Shown here: piece by piece, positions 58,595-64,000 of the stretch | Numbering within the stretch: the first letter of the stretch is position 1 | Layout: each line of letters begins with the position of its first letter | Assembly: GCA_015060535.1 (NCBI GenBank) | Contig: SUYH01000009.1 | Coordinates: 21,482 to 85,481 of the forward strand | Length of the DNA stretch: 64,000 bases | Direction of reading: 5' to 3' | Source of the DNA: Prevotella sp. | Lineage (GTDB): Bacteria > Bacteroidota > Bacteroidia > Bacteroidales > Bacteroidaceae | The notes under the pieces: model-generated | What the model saw: only the letters and a program-made list of their open reading frames with translations | Told to the model about the DNA's origin: nothing | Database searches by the model: none | Position numbers and translations under genes: made by a program

Positions 58595-61500
58595 TTATTG
58601 GGGGATGACCTCCAGCATATAGATAGCATCGAGCGACCATAAAGCCGCATCGTTGGTGGAAATGCCTTTGCGTGGAGCTAACAGTGAGTTCCATACAAAG
58701 GCTTTTCTTTGCGGGTCGCGGTCAAGCCATGCTGCATAAGCATCGAGACGACGTACAGGGAAACGATTCTTTCGTGTCTGCCAAGCCATATCACGATAAC
58801 GCCGTGCGTGATCAAGCCAGCATTGGTTGAATGATGGGTCAGCCATCATAGGTAAGAGCTCGTTCATGACTTCGAATCCGCCCATAATACATAATAGGTG
58901 GCTGGTGCTCCGAAGGGAGTCTGGACCATCGTAGCTGATGCGACCTGTAGCAGGGTCATAGCCTTTGGCCAGATTGCCTGTAAATATGCCATCTTGCAGG
59001 GCTGCGATCGACTGCATGCCAGTCAGGATTTTATCGCGGTAATAGGTGTTGCCCGTACGCTCCCATTCTGTCATCCAGTTACCGGCATAAGCCACCCAAT
59101 CGGGACCAACGCGTAGTCGTGCAGGTGCAGCACAAGGGAATTTCTCGCGAGGCTCGGCCAATCGCATGGGGTCCAGGTGCCATAATAAGGTGTCGGCATC
59201 TTTTTGCATGCGCATCAGATCTCCTGTACGTTCGTCTGCGGTCAAGTAATAATAGTAGCGTAGGAATGCTGCTTGCGAGATGCGGGCTTCCTTGGCACCG
59301 CAGCCCCAATGGCTGACGTTATGGCGACTGCCCAATGGGGCGAACGGCCCAATATGATAGGTATCCACCTCGCTGTTATGACGTGTCATCGCTTCAGCCA
59401 TCTGCCAGATGTCGCTACGTCCTGTGCGTAGGAACATGGCCCAGAGCCATACCGGTGAGGCCAGTTCGGTGTTGTCCCAAGCATAGCCGCCTACATCGTA
59501 TCGCCACTCGTCACGTTCCGGATCATAGGCATGCATGAAGTCGCCGTAGTTCCAGAACCCATACCATTTATGACGCTCTGTTTCTTTTTGGTAGATACGG
59601 ATATACTCATCCAGCCGTTCTTCAACTTCTTGATGTTTTGTCGGTAGCGACCAGACACCAAAGGCTTGTCGGCTGTGCAGGTATTCTGGGGTTGGTAACA
59701 GGCGGGTGTCGCTTGTCAGCATAGCCACCTGACGGGCAATAGCCTCTTTGCCGGGGTATCCTCCTTGTGGTAGTAACCAGAGTTCACTGGTGCGGGCTAT
59801 TCCGTATGGTGTGCTCATTCCCTCCTGTACGTCTTCATAGCTTTCAAGAAGGCCGTGGGCTATGGTGTCATAATGGCAGAGGTTCATGGGTTCTGCTTCA
59901 GGACTCCATAAATACATGGTAAGGTGAGCTTCCCGACTGCGAGCATCAGAGACCTCTATCGTTGATGGGTATGACTGCCAAAAGTCTTTCAGACGGACAC
60001 CCATACCTCCCTCAACATCACCAACGAAAACATAGCCTGGTGCGCGTTTGCCAGTCAACGTACCAATCCAAGGTGAATGGCTGGTAGCTCGTTTACGAAT
60101 AGAGAAGGCATTGTCGGTCAGTTGAGAGAGTCGAAAACCATCCCATTGAGCCCAGTGGTCGATGAGCGACTGCCCCAATGGGTCAAAGTGCTCACGTCCG
60201 GGAATGCGCTGTCCTTGCATCTGCTGAAGTTGGATGTTCTGCTTTTGTGGGATGCCTCGTCCCTCTTCGGGGGGTGACTGACGCAACCGCAACTCTCGCC
60301 GTCCGTCCAAGGGCTGAACGGGTTCTGACCAAATCTCTTCAGGCGACATGGCAAAAGCGATATGTCGGTTATAGGCCTCTGTTCTCATAGGAACGCCAAA
60401 GCGGATACCTAATGAGGTCATGAAATCCTGCTGTTGTTCACCATCGTAGGTGAAAGTGTGTACCATCTTCACTTGTTCGCTGCCTTGCCAGAAATGTAGG
60501 CGGATCTCAAAAGGTAGCCAATGACGCTTCCCGTCGCTATGTGTGCCTTCAATCTTAATGACGGCATCGACTTTGCTTTGTCGCTCAATGCTGACTTTTT
60601 GTACAGACGAGGTGAAACTTCCCTTGGTTGTGGTAGCTACCAAGCTGGCTCCACTGCCAACGCTCACTCCATGGAGCGTCATACTGTCAATCAGTTGCTT
60701 TCCGCCTTTACCGATGTAAGTCGTCAGTTTACCTGTGCTAATAATGAACTGGTGGTCTAGCTCTTTAACTGAAATCGTCGGCGTAATGGGTGATTTTTTA
60801 GAGCGCTGAATAACGCGGAGGGAGTCCCCTTTGGCCACTGCTGACAAGGCGGCCCATTTGACAGAACCGTCGGGCCAATAGGCAGTCGCCCATGCGTCAG
60901 ATGCTGATCCGTTAGAGAGCGCCAAGCGGGTAATGTCTTTCAACTCGCCGGGACGGAAAGGGATACCGAAAGTCACAGGACGCTCGAAGGACTGTTGGAC
61001 GGTCCAATGCAATGGAATGCCCGTTGTCAGAGAATAGTCATCAACCTTTCTGCTACGGAAGTTGGTGATAAAAGTGCGTGACAAGGTAGTACGGAACCCG
61101 AACCATCCGCTTTGTAAGGGTTGTGGGTCCAGGTAGTCTACTATCAGTTCGTTATCCACATAAAAACGAGTACGTCCATTGATACTCTCAATCTTGATGT
61201 GATACCAATGGCCTGACTTCAGCAGATGGGCTTTGTCCGTATATTCCTGGAGAATCGCAGGGCGGAATGCTACGTCATCTACACCTCGTTCGTCGCCTGT
61301 ATAACGGCGAAATCGGGTAGTCGTGTTGTGATTGCCACCATAGCCTAGATAATACATCTGCAGGGTATAGCATCGGGTGAAAATGCCACTACGCCAGTCT
61401 GCACGTTTCCAGATGTCTTTCTGCTGAGGGTCGCTGGCCAACCAGAAGCAGTTGAGATCGCTCAGTCTGTCGTCGGCCACTTGGGCATCATATTCCACAA

Positions 61501-61714
61501 TAGTGTTTGTGGTAAATGGTTGTCTACGCCAGAGTGTGAGTCCTTTAGGCGCTGTCAGTTCACAAGTGTCGCCATGGAACGTCACTTGATAGTCGCGGGC
61601 TTCAGACTCAATGCGCCAGAATTTTTTGAATTCCCGTTGGTTGAGGCCTGACTGTGCGGCGGAAGGCAGGACTACCAGTAATAAAAGAAGCTTAAAAACG
61701 AATCTGGCCATCAT
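58595..61714 (-). CDS. Putative exo-rhamnogalacturonan lyase (PL26 / PcRGLX-YetA-like) with N-terminal sandwich domain
   Basis: Secreted 1,039-residue protein. Signal peptide within MMARFVFKLLLLLVVLPSAA-Q. Residues about 25-225 look like a concanavalin-type sandwich (DUF6250-like: WFGFRTTLSRTFITNFRSRKV). Then a RIFT-barrel-like start (PVTFGIPFRPGELKD, AYWPDGSVKWAALS), and a large helical toroid-like C-terminal half (DVGGYAWDNTELASPVWLWAMF, SHWGCGAKEARISQAAFLRYYYYL). This matches exo-acting RG lyases of the PcRGLX type, which release disaccharides; the family call is from memory of motifs, not a search. A Gln-rich insert near residues 480-505 contains a GC-rich palindrome. It overlaps the GH105 gene by 23 bases. 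Confidence 0.65.
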   Translation of the reverse strand: MMARFVFKLLLLLVVLPSAAQSGLNQREFKKFWRIESEARDYQVTFHGDTCELTAPKGLTLWRRQPFTTNTIVEYDAQVADDRLSDLNCFWLASDPQQKDIWKRADWRSGIFTRCYTLQMYYLGYGGNHNTTTRFRRYTGDERGVDDVAFRPAILQEYTDKAHLLKSGHWYHIKIESINGRTRFYVDNELIVDYLDPQPLQSGWFGFRTTLSRTFITNFRSRKVDDYSLTTGIPLHWTVQQSFERPVTFGIPFRPGELKDITRLALSNGSASDAWATAYWPDGSVKWAALSAVAKGDSLRVIQRSKKSPITPTISVKELDHQFIISTGKLTTYIGKGGKQLIDSMTLHGVSVGSGASLVATTTKGSFTSSVQKVSIERQSKVDAVIKIEGTHSDGKRHWLPFEIRLHFWQGSEQVKMVHTFTYDGEQQQDFMTSLGIRFGVPMRTEAYNRHIAFAMSPEEIWSEPVQPLDGRRELRLRQSPPEEGRGIPQKQNIQLQQMQGQRIPGREHFDPLGQSLIDHWAQWDGFRLSQLTDNAFSIRKRATSHSPWIGTLTGKRAPGYVFVGDVEGGMGVRLKDFWQSYPSTIEVSDARSREAHLTMYLWSPEAEPMNLCHYDTIAHGLLESYEDVQEGMSTPYGIARTSELWLLPQGGYPGKEAIARQVAMLTSDTRLLPTPEYLHSRQAFGVWSLPTKHQEVEERLDEYIRIYQKETERHKWYGFWNYGDFMHAYDPERDEWRYDVGGYAWDNTELASPVWLWAMFLRTGRSDIWQMAEAMTRHNSEVDTYHIGPFAPLGSRHNVSHWGCGAKEARISQAAFLRYYYYLTADERTGDLMRMQKDADTLLWHLDPMRLAEPREKFPCAAPARLRVGPDWVAYAGNWMTEWERTGNTYYRDKILTGMQSIAALQDGIFTGNLAKGYDPATGRISYDGPDSLRSTSHLLCIMGGFEVMNELLPMMADPSFNQCWLDHARRYRDMAWQTRKNRFPVRRLDAYAAWLDRDPQRKAFVWNSLLAPRKGISTNDAALWSLDAIYMLEVIPQ

Positions 61715-63032
61715 AGTTGAAGATAGGTTGGTTGGTAGGAACTTCTTCTGGGTAGAACTGTACGGCAGAGTCGTTCATTTTGGGGTGTTGATTCTTCAGC
61801 AGGCGGATGATCTCTGCACCAGCCCAGATGACCGGGCCATAGCCATGAGCCGCCATGACGTGGACAGGGCGATAGGCGTAGAAGGCAGGGTCGAATCCCA
61901 TTCCTGTGCCTACGCAGACGTTCTCAACTTGTCCTTTGTCATTGATGGAGCGTTCTACCGCATGCCATCCCAGTTGGGCAACAGGGCCATATGCCAGTGC
62001 ATCAATCCATCCTTGATTGATAGCGTGGGCGATGCAATAGGTAAAGATAGCGGTACATGACGCTTCCAGATAGGTGTCATTCCTGTCTAGCAACTGATGC
62101 CAGAAGCCGTCTTTTTGTTGTAATGGCGCAAGCCCTGCAATATGGGCGCGTAGCAGTTCCAAGACCTTCGGACGGCCAGCATGATTTTCCGGCAGTACGT
62201 CCAATACCTCGCACAATGTGAGGATAGCCCATCCGTTGGCACGACCCCAATGAAAGGCGGGGTGGGGATTCATGGCTTCTACCCATCCATGACGGAAGAG
62301 TCCCTTCTCTTCAAGGAACATACGGCTACGGAACTGCTCTATCTGGCGTACGGCCTCGTCGTAGTAGCGTTGCTCTCCAGTCAACTTGCCCATATAGGCA
62401 ACGGCGGGTATGCCCATAAACATATCGTCGAGCCATACAGTGTTCTTATGAGGACGCAAGCGTGCAAAAGTGCCATCGCTCAGTCTGTACTCCTTATGCA
62501 TGATATACTCGGCATAACGGTCAATGCAGCTGCGCAACTGGAGTCGATTGTCTTTCAGCGTAGCTTTAATCATAGCAGCGCAGATAGCACCGGCATCATC
62601 AAGGGCATGTGGGTCGACGACTTTACGCATCAGCGGGTCTATCTTCTTTCCCTTGCGGTGCATCTCAGCATATCGTGGAGCCTCAGCAGCCAAAAGACTC
62701 ATGCGTTTGATGGCGTAGTCTCGATAGGCTGCGTCGCCCGTCGATTCCCCTGCTGCAAGCATTGCGGAATAGGTTACTCCCCATTCATAGCTAGTCAGGC
62801 GGAAGTCACCCTTCCCCAGTTCTGCAGGAGATGCTACTTCCAAATAGCGTAGTACCCGATCCATATTCTGCTTCACTTGTTGTACCGTAGAAACTCCGTA
62901 TGGGGTCTGGTATTGTGGCTGCATGAGGTGCAGCGGTGTGTTGGTGTCGTTCACTTGTTGGGCTTGTGTGCTAACACTTGCCGTTGCGAGTACTGCCATG
63001 CAGCCCCATTTCATTGCCGTTGATTTTTTCAT
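61692..63032 (-). CDS. GH105-type unsaturated rhamnogalacturonyl hydrolase
   Basis: Secreted 446-residue (alpha/alpha)6-barrel enzyme. The start at 63032 gives a signal peptide (MKKSTAMKWGCMAVLATASVSTQA); the longer ORF from 63065 would begin inside the promoter box. Seen: VWLDDMFMGIPAVAYMGKLTG near 205, HPAFHWGRANGWAILTLCEVLD near 270, the GH105 RG/RANGW motif, and DGFWHQLLDRNDTYLEASCTAIFTYC near 340. Longer than the other GH105 here (384) with an N-terminal extension, so it may prefer different chain lengths. First gene of a two-gene operon with the PL26-like lyase, divergent from rhaB. Confidence 0.88.
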   Translation of the reverse strand: MKKSTAMKWGCMAVLATASVSTQAQQVNDTNTPLHLMQPQYQTPYGVSTVQQVKQNMDRVLRYLEVASPAELGKGDFRLTSYEWGVTYSAMLAAGESTGDAAYRDYAIKRMSLLAAEAPRYAEMHRKGKKIDPLMRKVVDPHALDDAGAICAAMIKATLKDNRLQLRSCIDRYAEYIMHKEYRLSDGTFARLRPHKNTVWLDDMFMGIPAVAYMGKLTGEQRYYDEAVRQIEQFRSRMFLEEKGLFRHGWVEAMNPHPAFHWGRANGWAILTLCEVLDVLPENHAGRPKVLELLRAHIAGLAPLQQKDGFWHQLLDRNDTYLEASCTAIFTYCIAHAINQGWIDALAYGPVAQLGWHAVERSINDKGQVENVCVGTGMGFDPAFYAYRPVHVMAAHGYGPVIWAGAEIIRLLKNQHPKMNDSAVQFYPEEVPTNQPIFNYDGQIRF

Positions 63033-63062
63033 CGCTTGTTTTAATTTCTTTGTTTTCGGCTG

Positions 63063-63070
63063 CAAATATA
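63063..63070 (-). promoter_or_regulatory. -7 box of the GH105-PL26-like operon
   Basis: TATATTTG on the minus strand, 30 bases before the chosen ATG. No clear -33 element. Confidence 0.6.
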
Positions 63071-63122
63071 AGAAAAAAAAACTGGAATTGCATGATTTTA
63101 CAAAAAATTGGATGAGATTTTG

Positions 63123-63152
63123 TTTGTTTGTCCGACAATTTTTGTAATTTTG
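63123..63152 (+). promoter_or_regulatory. Promoter of rhaB
   Basis: TTTG (63123-63126), 18 bases, TAATTTTG (63145-63152), 30 bases before the ATG. Confidence 0.65.
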
Positions 63153-63182
63153 CCATCACAAACTACATATTAAACATTCTTT

Positions 63183-64000
63183 ATGGACAACAAGAAATAT
63201 TACTTTGCTGTCGACCTGGGAGCTACCAGTGGGCGTACGATACTGGGTACGCTGGTCGACGGACGGCTGGAACAGGAAGAATTGACCCGATTTCCGAACA
63301 ATCTGATAGAGACGGGAGGCCATTTTTACTGGGACATCTATGCCCTGTATCTGGAGATGATCAAAGGTCTGCAGGTGGTAGGCAAGCGTGGCATCGACAT
63401 TACCAGCATCGGTATCGATACGTGGGGTGTCGACTTCGTGTTTATTGGTGACGACGATGCGCTGCTGCGTAACCCGATGGCCTATCGCGACCCCCACACC
63501 TTTGCTGCCATTGACGACTATCTGACGAATGTGATGGACCGCAAAACGGTATATGACATTACGGGTATCCAGTTCATGAACTTCAACTCGCTGTTCCAGC
63601 TGCATGCCATGCGCAAGGCGGGCAACACGGCGATGAAGAACTGCAAGAAGATACTCTTCGTGCCCGACGCCCTAAGCTGGATGCTGACAGGCGAGGCAGT
63701 ATGCGAATATACCATCGCCTCGACCAGCCAGATGCTAGACCCACGGACAGGCGACCTCTCCGAGAAACTGATAGAGAGTGTGGGGCTGACGCGCGACCAC
63801 TTCGGACGTATGGTACAGCCAGGTACCAAGATTGGCGTGCTGACTGAGGAGGTGCAGAAGATGACAGGACTGGGTGCTGTGCCTGTGATAGCCGTAGCAG
63901 GTCATGATACTGGTGCTGCCGTAGCTGCCGTACCTGCCAAGAACGAGCAGTTTGCATACCTGTCGAGTGGCACGTGGAGCCTGATGGGTATTGAGACCAA
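63183..64000 (+). CDS. rhaB: L-rhamnulokinase, partial (3' end beyond window)
   Basis: FGGY-family kinase that phosphorylates L-rhamnulose in the cytoplasm. About 272 of some 490 residues are present and open to the window edge. Seen: the N-terminal phosphate-binding VDLGATSGRTILG, IGIDTWGVDFVFIGDD with catalytic-region acidic residues, MAYRDP, and AGHDTGAAVAAVPA followed by YLSSGTWSLMG at the end of the window. Rhamnose isomerase, aldolase and permease genes may follow outside. Together with rhaM and GH106 it makes L-rhamnose a main product of the locus. Confidence 0.95.
   Translation, partial: MDNKKYYFAVDLGATSGRTILGTLVDGRLEQEELTRFPNNLIETGGHFYWDIYALYLEMIKGLQVVGKRGIDITSIGIDTWGVDFVFIGDDDALLRNPMAYRDPHTFAAIDDYLTNVMDRKTVYDITGIQFMNFNSLFQLHAMRKAGNTAMKNCKKILFVPDALSWMLTGEAVCEYTIASTSQMLDPRTGDLSEKLIESVGLTRDHFGRMVQPGTKIGVLTEEVQKMTGLGAVPVIAVAGHDTGAAVAAVPAKNEQFAYLSSGTWSLMGIET

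Overview
The window is chromosomal DNA of a Bacteroidota bacterium, most likely a gut or rumen Prevotella-type species (Prevotella/Segatella/Xylanibacter). Three things support this: two tandem SusC/SusD pairs, at least sixteen promoters of the Bacteroidota form (TTTG - about 19-20 bases - TAnnTTTG), and housekeeping proteins typical of the phylum. About 10 kb of core genes (1-10.2 kb) is followed by a polysaccharide utilization locus of more than 50 kb aimed at pectin, above all rhamnogalacturonan I (RG-I).

Core part: partial mnmA (-), an aldose-1-epimerase-like gene (+), frr-rsgA (-), metY-cysK (+), and two translationally coupled membrane PAS sensor kinases (+). The first kinase has lost its phosphoacceptor histidine; the second is canonical.

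Pectin part: (i) a minus operon GH2 - GH105 - four-helix-bundle gene - GH106 - nhaD (17.9 to 10.2 kb); (ii) uxuA (+) and PL11 (-); (iii) a plus operon GH2-GH115 fusion, GH43-CE12 fusion, rhaM, GH35, GH2, GH28 (21.4-35.3 kb); (iv) a minus block lipoprotein - PL11 with beta-strand repeats - PL11 (42.2 to 35.3 kb); (v) a histone-like gene behind a four-copy 22-bp repeat; (vi) PL9 and a large unknown secreted protein; (vii) SusC1-SusD1-SusC2-SusD2 (56.7 to 46.7 kb); (viii) a double-CE12 esterase (+), GH105 - PL26-like lyase (-), and the start of rhaB (+).

How they would cooperate (inference from families): the endo-lyases PL9 and two PL11s, which carry a shared C-terminal tail that looks like a surface-sorting signal, cut the polymer outside the cell. 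The SusCD pairs import oligosaccharides. Esterases, GH105, GH106, GH28, GH35, GH2, GH115, PL26-like and the untailed PL11 finish them in the periplasm. RhaM/RhaB and UxuA route L-rhamnose and hexuronates into central metabolism.

The most unusual feature is a set of short repeats. A T-rich run of heptads followed by a hairpin and GCAAG occurs four times. Three copies form the signal-peptide coding region of secreted CAZymes, with compensatory changes in the stem. Two copies bracket an AT-rich four-helix-bundle gene as inverted ends, like a small mobile cassette. Separately, 28-bp arrays of four different heptamers sit inside the coding regions of mnmA, rsgA, a GH2 and the CE12 gene. No tRNA, rRNA, CRISPR or transposase was seen, and no gene-free stretch exceeds about 260 bases.
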